Below are positions 1 to 5,078 of a stretch of DNA of 14,308 bases, one piece after another. The notes under the pieces are model-generated. The model did no database searches and was not told where the DNA came from. It saw only the letters and a program-made list of their open reading frames with translations. The translations under genes and the position numbers were made by a program. Source of the DNA: an uncultured Oscillibacter sp. (GTDB lineage Bacteria; Bacillota; Clostridia; Oscillospirales; Oscillospiraceae); contig CAJUBX010000063.1 of NCBI GenBank assembly GCA_910585165.1, positions 1-14,308 of the forward strand, given 5' to 3'. The first letter of the stretch is position 1. Every line of letters starts with the position of its first letter.

Positions 1-247
1 GCGGCGGCCCTGGGCCCCGGTGGAGCTGGCGGCGCGTCATGGCCGCTCTGGCGGCTTTCTGGAGGCCCTGGGCGCGGGCGGCGGGCTCCGGCCTCCCGGT
101 CGGAGCTGAAGACGCAGCATAACCGCCCTGGCGGCTTCCCTGGAGGACTTAGGCACGGGCGGCGGGGTCCGGCCTCCCGGTCGGAGCTGAGGACGCAGCA
201 TAACCGCCCTGGCGGCTTCCCTGGAGGACTTGGGCACGGGCGGCGGG
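1..247. repeat. GC-rich imperfect ~80-bp tandem repeats, left array
   Basis: Two full units and one partial unit of a GC-rich repeat are visible. The landmark CCGCYCTGGCGGC recurs at about 43, 123 and 204, giving periods of 80 and 81 bp. Each unit continues with a GGAGG-CCTGGGCRCGGGCGGCGGG core and then TCCGGCCTCCCGGTCGGAGC and a GACGCAGCATAA segment. The same family, in the same orientation, returns at about 1990-2296, beyond the resolvase. The minus-strand reading frame through it is Pro/Arg/Ala-rich and repeats with the DNA, so I read it as non-coding. The array runs off the left edge, so its full extent is unknown. Confidence 0.8.
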
Positions 248-278
248 CCGTGAATGAAAGGACGGTGTACCCGCGGCA

Positions 279-455
279 ATGCGAGGAACGCTAAGTGTAG
301 AAAATGGGTGGGTGGCTTGTCCGGCCTGTAAGCAGAAGAAAATCATACGGATAGGCCCAGAAACCAGGGCCGCAGAATTGCCGCTTTTTTGTAAGCGCTG
401 TAAAAGGGAATTCGTTGCAAATATTGAAAATTTACATGGCACCGCCCATTGGTAA
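279..455 (+). CDS. Cysteine-rich KTR-type small zinc-ribbon protein
   Basis: This is a 58-residue protein with two CxxC knuckles: CPAC near residues 14-17 and CKRC near 38-41. Between them lies a K/R-rich stretch, then the phrase LPLFCKRCKREF. This layout matches the cysteine-rich KTR family (Pfam Cys_rich_KTR), whose members are common on integrative and conjugative elements of Firmicutes and have no assigned biochemical role. Four cysteines in two pairs suggest one bound zinc ion, probably a nucleic-acid or protein-binding ribbon. The ATG at 279 is the first start after an in-frame stop at 255-257. An AAAGGA-like stretch near 258-263 is rather far upstream, so the start is moderately sure. 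The gene sits directly after the left GC-rich repeat array and is more AT-rich than that array. I infer mobile-element cargo. Confidence 0.75.
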   Translation: MRGTLSVENGWVACPACKQKKIIRIGPETRAAELPLFCKRCKREFVANIENLHGTAHW

Positions 456-503
456 AAATGGAGCTGGGCCGTTAAGGCAAGGCGGAAAGCAAGTGCTTTT
501 TAT

Positions 504-538
504 CTTCCCAATGTGTCCAATTTGGACACATTGGGAAG
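504..538. repeat. 35-bp near-perfect palindrome with TGTCC/GGACA core
   Basis: Two 17-nt arms (504-520 and 522-538) are exact reverse complements around a single T. The central 21 bp (511-531), with arms ATGTGTCCA and TGGACACAT around a 3-nt centre, recur at 2047-2067 with a different centre. No T-run follows on either strand, which argues against a simple terminator. A dimeric regulator site or a small palindromic element fits better. Confidence 0.7.
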
Positions 539-583
539 GGCAGAAGCGTTTCTAGGCTGCCGGGCCAAAAGATAAGAAAAATC

Positions 584-612
584 TTGATTTTTTCTGCAAG
601 GCATAGTATAAT
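584..612 (+). promoter_or_regulatory. Orphan rightward promoter
   Basis: A TTGATT -35 (584-589) and a perfect TATAAT -10 (607-612) are separated by 17 nt. No plus-strand coding frame follows before the hairpin at 671-700, so if active this promoter would make a short transcript of about 80-90 nt. It faces the convergent HTH gene. Confidence 0.55.
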
Positions 613-670
613 TCTAACTGTCCTATTCTGCGGCGTGTGTTCCTGTCAGATCTCATGCGGCAATGGACAG

Positions 671-700
671 AAGCAGCGGAGCCGAAAGGCTCCGCTGCTT
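671..700 (-). terminator. Hairpin after the HTH gene (possibly bidirectional)
   Basis: A perfect 13-bp stem (AAGCAGCGGAGCC and its complement) encloses a 4-nt loop. It begins 1 nt after the HTH stop codon on the minus strand. The T-tract is weak on both sides, so termination may be partial. It could also end the transcript from the orphan promoter at 584-612. Confidence 0.6.
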
Positions 701-701
701 C

Positions 702-917
702 TCATTCCGCCCCGTCGTCAACGAACTCCATAATGTCGCCGGGCTGACATTGGAGGAATTTACATAGCCTGACGATGGACCGGGTATCTATATTGCCCTC
801 GTTTTTTTGCAATTTTTCAATAGTCGCATTGCCCACAACTTTTTCTTTCTTTAGCGTGTATGCGTTCAAGCCTCTTTCCGCCAGAAGGGCAAACAGCTTG
901 TCATAAAGAATCGCCAC
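702..917 (-). CDS. XRE/Cro-CI-type helix-turn-helix regulator
   Basis: This is a 71-residue single-domain DNA-binding protein. It opens with ILYDKLFALLAERGL, then an HTH (about residues 18-45: YTLKKEKVVGNATIEKLQK), and ends with the signature phrases NIDTRSIVRLCKFLQ and CQPGDIMEFV typical of small Cro/CI (HTH_26-like) regulators on mobile elements. I chose the GTG start at 917 because AAGGGGGTGA lies 8 nt upstream and the protein then begins as family members do. Another GTG at 926 is possible. The frame stays open to an ATG at 1058, but that stretch lies in the inverted repeat and holds the promoter. The promoter at 1014-1042 carries operator-like repeats, so negative autoregulation is likely (inference). 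Confidence 0.85.
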   Translation of the reverse strand: MAILYDKLFALLAERGLNAYTLKKEKVVGNATIEKLQKNEGNIDTRSIVRLCKFLQCQPGDIMEFVDDGAE

Positions 918-1013
918 ATCCTTCACCCCCTTTCGGCGGCCTGGAAAACCGGGCGGCCCAAGTTTACCCGCCCCCGGGGCCGGGTCACAAAAGGTATCTT
1001 CTTCCACGATACC

Positions 1014-1042
1014 ATTATAGCAAAGAACAATCCCTAATGCAA
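1014..1042 (-). promoter_or_regulatory. Promoter of the HTH gene
   Basis: On the minus strand there is TTGCAT (1042-1037), a 17-nt spacer and a perfect TATAAT (1019-1014). The HTH start codon lies about 97 nt beyond the -10, leaving a leader of about 90 nt. The identical promoter is duplicated in the right arm at 2405-2433. Confidence 0.75.
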
Positions 1043-1069
1043 GGGACAATCTAAACAAAGATTATCCCT
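1042..1069 (-). promoter_or_regulatory. Operator-like inverted repeat at the HTH promoter
   Basis: Read on the minus strand, AGGGATAATCT and AGATTGTCCCT form an 11-bp imperfect inverted repeat (10 of 11 pairs) abutting the -35. A third half-site, AGGGATTGTT, lies in the -35/-10 spacer. Sites that overlap a promoter this way suit repression. The small HTH protein is the obvious candidate ligand, by inference. Confidence 0.55.
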
Positions 1070-1187
1070 AAAGTTTGGTATCATGCACAAAAATGCCGAA
1101 TTTCCTGTTTGTGCAAGGCTACAAAGAAAAATACCGGGGCGGGCACAGAGACCCGACACTTTGTCCCCCAAAGCGCCAAAAAAGAAA

Positions 1188-1216
1188 GATGGACGCAGCT
1201 TCCGCATGCGTCCATC
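1188..1216 (-). terminator. Resolvase terminator
   Basis: A 10-bp stem (GATGGACGCA at 1188-1197 with TGCGTCCATC at 1207-1216) is followed on the minus strand by TTTCTTTTTT. It lies about 26 nt downstream of the resolvase stop codon. Confidence 0.8.
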
Positions 1217-1241
1217 CTTCAAACAATTTCCCTTCTGCCGC

Positions 1242-1802
1242 TTACAGCCCAAGCGCCTTTACTCTGCGGTAAAAGGTGTTTTTCTTCAACCCGGCCCGGC
1301 TTGCCGCTTCAACCCCTGTTATTTCGCCGCCGCGCCAGCTTTTGCAGATGGCCTTAAAGTCTTCCTGGTTGAGGTCAATCGGCTTGCGGCCCTGGTACTT
1401 TCCCTCTGCCTTGGCTATTGCAATCCCCTCCTTCTGACGCTGCAATATCGTTTCCCGGTCCAACTCCGCCATAGCTCCAAAAACCGTGAGCATAAACCGT
1501 CCCTGCGGCGTTGTCGTGTCGATGCTCTCTTTCAGGCTGATAAACTCAACTCCCTTTGCGGTGAGCCGTTCAACGATGGAAAGCAGGTCCCTTGTATTCC
1601 TGGCAATACGTGAAATGCTTTCCGTAACAACGGTGTCGCCCTCCCGGACGAAATCCAGCATGGCTTTAAGCTGTTTCCGGTCAGCGTTCTTTCCGCTCTC
1701 CTTCTCCGAAAATACCTTTGCAATTCCGTTGGTCTTCATCAAGGCGGCCTGGCGGGCCGTATTCTGATCTTCCGTGCTGACGCGAATATAACCGACTTTC
1801 AT
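1242..1802 (-). CDS. Small serine recombinase (resolvase/invertase family)
   Basis: This is a 186-residue protein of normal size for the Tn3-resolvase/DNA-invertase class. Its N-terminal catalytic domain has YIRVSTEDQN with nucleophile Ser9, then SRIARNTRDLL and the GRFMLTVFGAMAELDRE segment leading into the long helix. The C-terminus (about residues 143-186), after the GRKP hinge, holds a helix-turn-helix ending AGLKKNTFYRRVKALG. Such enzymes cut and rejoin DNA at short paired sites through a phosphoserine link, for cointegrate resolution or inversion. The ATG at 1802 has AGAAAGGAAA just upstream. A res-like block and a consensus promoter lie upstream at 1848-1950, and a terminator lies downstream. 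The gene sits inside the 200-bp inverted repeat. Whether it resolves or inverts cannot be told from sequence alone. Confidence 0.92.
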   Translation of the reverse strand: MKVGYIRVSTEDQNTARQAALMKTNGIAKVFSEKESGKNADRKQLKAMLDFVREGDTVVTESISRIARNTRDLLSIVERLTAKGVEFISLKESIDTTTPQGRFMLTVFGAMAELDRETILQRQKEGIAIAKAEGKYQGRKPIDLNQEDFKAICKSWRGGEITGVEAASRAGLKKNTFYRRVKALGL

Positions 1803-1847
1803 AAAAATTTCCTTTCTGCGTAACGGTGTATCCCTGTCATGCTTGAA

Positions 1848-1876
1848 AGTATATCATATATTATGGGACGTGTCAA
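1848..1876 (-). promoter_or_regulatory. Resolvase promoter
   Basis: On the minus strand there is a consensus TTGACA (1876-1871), a 17-nt spacer and TATACT (1853-1848). The -35 lies within the left arm of the 13-bp inverted repeat at 1867-1900, so a protein bound there, such as the resolvase, would shut off its own promoter. Confidence 0.8.
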
Positions 1877-1950
1877 TAGGGCATAGTCTATTGACACGTC
1901 AAAAAAGCGTGTCATATAAATTGGTTTTTGGACTTATGGGACGTGTCATA
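1861..1950. other. Res-like recombination/control region
   Basis: Four copies of CGTGTCA occur: 1869-1875, 1908-1914 and 1942-1948 on the plus strand, and 1892-1898 inverted. The first and the inverted copy form perfect 13-bp arms, GACGTGTCAATAG (1867-1879) and its complement (1888-1900), around an 8-nt spacer. A 15-bp direct repeat TTATGGGACGTGTCA occurs at 1861-1875 and 1934-1948. Placement just upstream of a resolvase gene, AT-richness, and several paired sites overlapping the promoter are what res sites look like. The exact subsite layout is inferred. Confidence 0.65.
1891..1920 (+). promoter_or_regulatory. Possible divergent promoter opposite the resolvase promoter
   Basis: TTGACA (1891-1896) and TATAAA (1915-1920) are separated by 18 nt on the plus strand. 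The -35 sits in the right arm of the same 13-bp inverted repeat that carries the resolvase -35. No clear gene follows in this direction before the GC-rich repeats. Confidence 0.45.
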
Positions 1951-1989
1951 ATTTTTACCACCCTATTGAAACGCTTTTGCGTACCGTGG

Positions 1990-2296
1990 CAGCTTTCCCG
2001 AAGGCCCCGGCACAGGCGGCGGGCTCCGGCTCCTGGATGGAGCTGAATGTGTCCAGTCTGGACACATGACCGGAAGGAATATGCCGCAGCATAGCCGCCC
2101 CGGCGGCCTCTCGGAATGCCCTGGGCACGGGCGGCGCAGCGTGGCCGCTCTGGCGGCCTCCCTAGATGTCCTGGGTGCGGGCGGTGGGCTCTGGCCCTGG
2201 TGGAGCTGGCGGCGCGGCGTGGCCGCTCTGACGGTCTCTCGAGATGCCCTGGGCACGGGCGGCGGGCTCCGGCTCCCCCGGTCGGAGCTGGCGGGC
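1990..2296. repeat. GC-rich imperfect repeats, right array
   Basis: About four units of the same family as 1-247, in the same orientation. The GGCACGGGCGGCGGG-like cores lie near 2011, 2123, 2173 and 2251, so spacings are about 112, 50 and 78 bp. The 112-bp spacing is explained by a block of about 32 bp with the TGTCC palindrome (2047-2067) placed between GGAGCTGA and GCAGCATAGCCGCC. The 50-bp spacing is explained by loss of the middle of a unit. The array abuts the right arm of the 200-bp inverted repeat at 2296/2297. I see no gene in it. Confidence 0.75.
2047..2067. repeat. 21-bp TGTCC palindrome, second copy
   Basis: The arms are ATGTGTCCA and TGGACACAT with centre GTC; the copy at 511-531 has identical arms and centre ATT. 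A degenerate third copy at 2518-2538 has two mismatched arm positions. Confidence 0.7.
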
Positions 2297-2377
2297 CTCT
2301 GCGCCCGCCCCGGTATTTTTCTTTGTAGCCTTGCACAAACAGGAAATTCGGCATTTTTGTGCATGATACCAAACTTT

Positions 2378-2405
2378 AGGGATAATCTTTGTTTAGATTG
2401 TCCCT
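2378..2405 (+). promoter_or_regulatory. Operator-like inverted repeat, duplicate copy
   Basis: AGGGATAATCT (2378-2388) and AGATTGTCCCT (2395-2405) form the same imperfect inverted repeat as at 1042-1069. AGGGATTGTT at 2412-2421 sits in the promoter spacer. Confidence 0.5.
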
Positions 2406-2433
2406 TGCATTAGGGATTGTTCTTTGCTATAAT
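2405..2433 (+). promoter_or_regulatory. Duplicate HTH-type promoter facing ftsH
   Basis: TTGCAT (2405-2410), 17 nt, then TATAAT (2428-2433), identical to the HTH promoter. Transcription would run rightward from about 2440 toward the hairpin at 2488-2519 and, past it, ftsH. Confidence 0.7.
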
Positions 2434-2439
2434 GGTATC

Positions 2440-2519
2440 GTGGAAGAAGATACCTTTTGTGACCCGGCCCCGGGGGCGGGTAAACTTGGGCCGCCCCGAA
2501 AATGGGGGGCCGCTTTTTT
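2440..2519 (+). ncRNA. Candidate ~80-nt RNA from the duplicated promoter
   Basis: A consensus promoter ends at 2433 and a terminator-like hairpin with six T residues ends at 2519, with no open frame of note between them. The first ~57 nt would be identical to the leader of the HTH mRNA because the DNA is the inverted repeat. A 6-bp stem, GGTATC with GATACC, lies at 2434-2454. The existence of the RNA is inferred from the promoter and terminator only. Confidence 0.35.
2488..2519 (+). terminator. Terminator downstream of the duplicated promoter
   Basis: GGCC (2489-2492) pairs with 2508-2511 and CCCC (2494-2497) with 2504-2507. There is one bulged G, a GAAAAT loop, and then GC followed by six T (2514-2519). 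It would shield ftsH from most transcription arising in the module. Confidence 0.6.
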
Positions 2520-2728
2520 GTGCCCATTCTGGACACATTTGGGAGATGTCCGGCCACAGCGGCCCCGTGAAAATATAAAAATTTTCCCTTATTTTTTCCC
2601 TTTAGCGGTTTTACATCTCCAATTAGTAGGATTTGCACCCGTATTATACCAGTTGTGTCACAATTGGTTGAATCATTACAAAACAATCTGGGACACAATA
2701 TTCTTTACAGAAACTTCATGAAACCTCC
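2520..2728. other. AT-rich intergenic stretch without a recognised gene
   Basis: This region separates the inverted repeat from the ftsH promoter. It holds a degenerate TGTCC palindrome (2518-2538), a small perfect palindrome TTGTGTCACAA (2653-2663), and an inverted TTGTGTC word as GACACAA (2692-2698). It is much more AT-rich than the repeats to its left. I recognise no coding frame, tRNA or attachment core. Confidence 0.5.
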
Positions 2729-2757
2729 TTGTGACTTTCCGGGTTCTGTGATATACT
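2729..2757 (+). promoter_or_regulatory. ftsH promoter
   Basis: TTGTGA (2729-2734), 17-nt spacer, TATACT (2752-2757). It lies about 73 nt upstream of the ftsH ATG and outside the accessory module, so ftsH does not need the duplicated promoter. Confidence 0.65.
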
Positions 2758-2829
2758 GCGATATAATTTCGCCGGGTTTCGCATTCCGGACGGCGCTTCG
2801 CGCTTCTCTCTGAAAGGAGTACTGCATAC

Positions 2830-5013
2830 ATGGACCAAAACAACAACAAAAAGCCGGATCAAAATAAAAACAGCAACTGGCGGGGGTTTATCCACCTGAT
2901 CTGCTGGGCCGTGCTGCTGGCGGTGCTGGTGAGCTACGCCACCACCTACATGACCAGCATGGGCCACCAGGCAAGCTCTGTGGAAATGGAGTACAGCGAG
3001 TTTTTAGGCATGCTGGACAGCGGGCAGGTGGCCGGAGTGGACTTTGACAACAGCGAGTCCATCCTCATCGTCACCCCGGAGGACGGGTACGTCTACACCA
3101 ACGCCGAGGGCATGGAGTACACCAAGTCCACCCAGGAGGACGGAACCGTCCTTTACACCCACGTGGACAAGGAAGGCCGGGAGCTGAAGCTGTCCCTGGA
3201 GCTTTTCACCGTGCAGCTCCAGTCCTACGACGCCATTGTGGAGCATATCCGCTCTCTGGAAGATGCGCCGGAGCGGGCGGGAAAGGACCCCATCCGCATC
3301 AACCAGGACTACCAGCCCCCCATGAGCCCCATTTTGCTGTTCCTGGTGAATCTGGCCCCCTTCTTCATCATCATCCTGGTGATGAGCCTGGTCATGAACT
3401 GGATGGCGAAAAAGGGCATGGGCGGCATCGGAGGCATCGGCGGCGTGGGGAAGTCCAACGCCAAGGTCTATATGGAAAAATCCACCGGCGTCACCTTCCG
3501 GGACGTGGCGGGCCAGGACGAGGCCAAAGAGTCCCTGACGGAGATCATCGATTTTCTCCACAACCCCGGGAAGTACACGGAAATCGGCGCGAAGCTGCCC
3601 AAGGGCGCGCTTTTGGTCGGCCCTCCGGGCACCGGCAAAACCCTGCTGGCCAAGGCTGTGGCCGGGGAGGCCAACGTGCCCTTCTTCTCCATCTCCGGCT
3701 CCGACTTTGTGGAGATGTTCGTGGGCGTGGGCGCGTCCCGGGTCCGGGACCTCTTTAAGGAGGCCAGCAAGGTGGCCCCCTGCATCGTCTTCATCGACGA
3801 GATCGACACCATCGGCAAATCCCGGGACAACCGCATGGGCGGCAACGACGAGCGGGAGCAGACCTTAAACCAGCTCCTGGCGGAGATGGACGGCTTCGAC
3901 CCCACCAAGGGCGTCATCCTCCTGGCGGCCACCAACCGCCCAGAGGTTCTGGACCAGGCTCTCCTCCGTCCCGGCCGGTTCGACCGCCGCATCACCATTG
4001 ACCGGCCCAATCTGGCCGGGCGCATCGCAACGCTGGAGGTCCACACCCGGAACATCAAACTGGGGGAGGATGTGGACCTGAAGAAGGTGGCCCTGGCCAC
4101 CGCCGGATGCGTGGGCGCGGACCTTGCGAACCTGGTGAACGAGGCGGCCCTCCGGGCCGTGCGGAAGGGCCGGAAGCTGGTAAGCCAGGAGGATATGCTG
4201 GCCGCCTTTGAGCTGGTCATCGCCGGTACGGAGAAAAAGGGCAGTGTCCTCACCGAGTTTGAAAAGAAGCTGGTAGCCTACCACGAGGTGGGCCACGCCA
4301 TGGTTGCCTATAAGCAGAAAAACACCGAGCCGGTGCAGAAAATCACCATTGTCCCCCACACCCAGGGCTCCCTGGGCTATACTCTCCTGATGCCCGAGGA
4401 GGACAAAACGGAGCTGCGGACCAAGGAAGAGCTGATGGCGAAGATCACCGTCTCCATGGGCGGCCGGGCCGCCGAGGAGGTGGTGATGGACACCATGACC
4501 AACGGCGCGTCCCAGGATATTCAGGACGCGACGAATGTGGCGCGGAACATGGTGGCCATGTTCGGCATGAGCGAGGAGTTCGGCATGATGGCCCTGGCCT
4601 CCCGGAGGAACCAGTACCTGGACGGGGGCTACGGCATGGACTGCGCCCAGGACACCGCCGCCCGGATGGATAAAGCCGTCAAGGTTCTTTTGGACGAGGC
4701 GTACAAAACCGCTGTGGAGGTCATCCGGGAAAACCGGGAGGACATGGACAAGGTAGTGGCCTACCTTCTGGAAAAGGAGACCATCACTGGCGCGGAGATG
4801 GTGGCCATCATCGAGGGCCGGGACCCGTCCCTGGTGGAAAACCCCTACGCCTCCACCCGCCCGGCGGAGATCGAGGCCCCCGCCAGAAAGGTTCACATGA
4901 TCTCCGAGAAGATTCTGGCTCCGGAGGAGGCCCCGGAGGAAACTCCGGAACGGTCCCCGGAGGAAGACCCGCCGGAGGAAGCGTCCCCGGAAGCCGGAGA
5001 GGGAACGACCTGA
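2830..5013 (+). CDS. ftsH: ATP-dependent zinc metalloprotease FtsH
   Basis: A 727-residue membrane-anchored AAA+ protease that extracts and degrades membrane and short-lived cytosolic proteins as a hexamer. Visible parts, in order, are TM1 (about 19-41), an extracytoplasmic domain (about 45-165), TM2 (about 166-192), Walker A GPPGTGKT (264-271), the pore-loop segment MFVG (296-299), Walker B IVFIDE (319-324), the second region of homology ATNRPEVLDQALLRPGRFDR (367-386), and the zinc site HEVGH (485-489). Asp563 in GASQDIQDATNVARN is the probable third zinc ligand. The core is intact. The C-terminus carries an acidic Pro/Glu-rich tail (about 690-727) that is longer than in many homologues and low in complexity. 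AAAGGAG lies 10 nt before the ATG. It has its own promoter and a strong terminator 9 nt after the stop. Confidence 0.97.
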   Translation: MDQNNNKKPDQNKNSNWRGFIHLICWAVLLAVLVSYATTYMTSMGHQASSVEMEYSEFLGMLDSGQVAGVDFDNSESILIVTPEDGYVYTNAEGMEYTKSTQEDGTVLYTHVDKEGRELKLSLELFTVQLQSYDAIVEHIRSLEDAPERAGKDPIRINQDYQPPMSPILLFLVNLAPFFIIILVMSLVMNWMAKKGMGGIGGIGGVGKSNAKVYMEKSTGVTFRDVAGQDEAKESLTEIIDFLHNPGKYTEIGAKLPKGALLVGPPGTGKTLLAKAVAGEANVPFFSISGSDFVEMFVGVGASRVRDLFKEASKVAPCIVFIDEIDTIGKSRDNRMGGNDEREQTLNQLLAEMDGFDPTKGVILLAATNRPEVLDQALLRPGRFDRRITIDRPNLAGRIATLEVHTRNIKLGEDVDLKKVALATAGCVGADLANLVNEAALRAVRKGRKLVSQEDMLAAFELVIAGTEKKGSVLTEFEKKLVAYHEVGHAMVAYKQKNTEPVQKITIVPHTQGSLGYTLLMPEEDKTELRTKEELMAKITVSMGGRAAEEVVMDTMTNGASQDIQDATNVARNMVAMFGMSEEFGMMALASRRNQYLDGGYGMDCAQDTAARMDKAVKVLLDEAYKTAVEVIRENREDMDKVVAYLLEKETITGAEMVAIIEGRDPSLVENPYASTRPAEIEAPARKVHMISEKILAPEEAPEETPERSPEEDPPEEASPEAGEGTT

Positions 5014-5021
5014 ATTTTATG

Positions 5022-5048
5022 AAAGGCGCGCCGCTGCGGCGCGCCTTT
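5022..5048 (+). terminator. ftsH terminator
   Basis: AAAGGCGCGCCGC (5022-5034) and its exact complement (5036-5048) flank one T, in practice an 11-bp stem with a 5-nt loop, and the sequence runs into TTTT. The GNAT ribosome site starts only 16 nt later. Confidence 0.85.
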
Positions 5049-5078
5049 TCCCCCATCTTACATAAAGGAGGAACTGCC

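Larger units (their letters stand above)
951..1150. repeat. 200-bp inverted repeat, left arm
   Basis: The reverse complement of 951-1150 matches 2297-2496 at 199 of 200 positions by eye; the single difference is in the 1141-1150 segment. The match stops at 950/2497. Paired positions sum to 3447. The arm contains the HTH promoter, its operator-like repeats and most of the HTH 5' leader. No other gene lies between the HTH start (917) and the resolvase terminator (1188). Confidence 0.92.
2297..2496. repeat. 200-bp inverted repeat, right arm
   Basis: This is the reverse complement of 951-1150 with one visible mismatch. It carries a second copy of the HTH promoter, operator-like repeats and leader, but no HTH gene follows. 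The arm ends 1 nt inside the stem of the hairpin at 2488-2519. Confidence 0.92.

Noticed and set aside
1..247. CRISPR array
   Set aside because: Units of ~80 bp are similar throughout with no short repeat plus unique spacer pattern, and no cas gene is present.
37..279. Pro/Arg-rich repeat protein on the minus strand
   Set aside because: The repetition follows the ~80-bp DNA repeat, composition is biased, and no start signal is seen.
702..1058. 118-residue version of the HTH protein starting at 1058
   Set aside because: The extra N-terminus covers the promoter and inverted repeat; the GTG at 917 has a proper ribosome site and gives a normal family start.
2600..2700. tRNA or attachment site before ftsH
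   Set aside because: Short palindromic words exist, but no cloverleaf or repeated core could be found.
2389..2721. 110-codon frame from the right inverted-repeat arm
   Set aside because: It starts upstream of the expected transcript start and shares its first part only because the HTH promoter DNA is duplicated.
3865..4896. 343-codon minus-strand frame inside ftsH
   Set aside because: Antisense shadow of intact, motif-rich FtsH.
5019..5078. Extended GNAT start at 5019
   Set aside because: It would place the ftsH terminator inside the coding region; the ATG at 5079 has AAAGGAGG.
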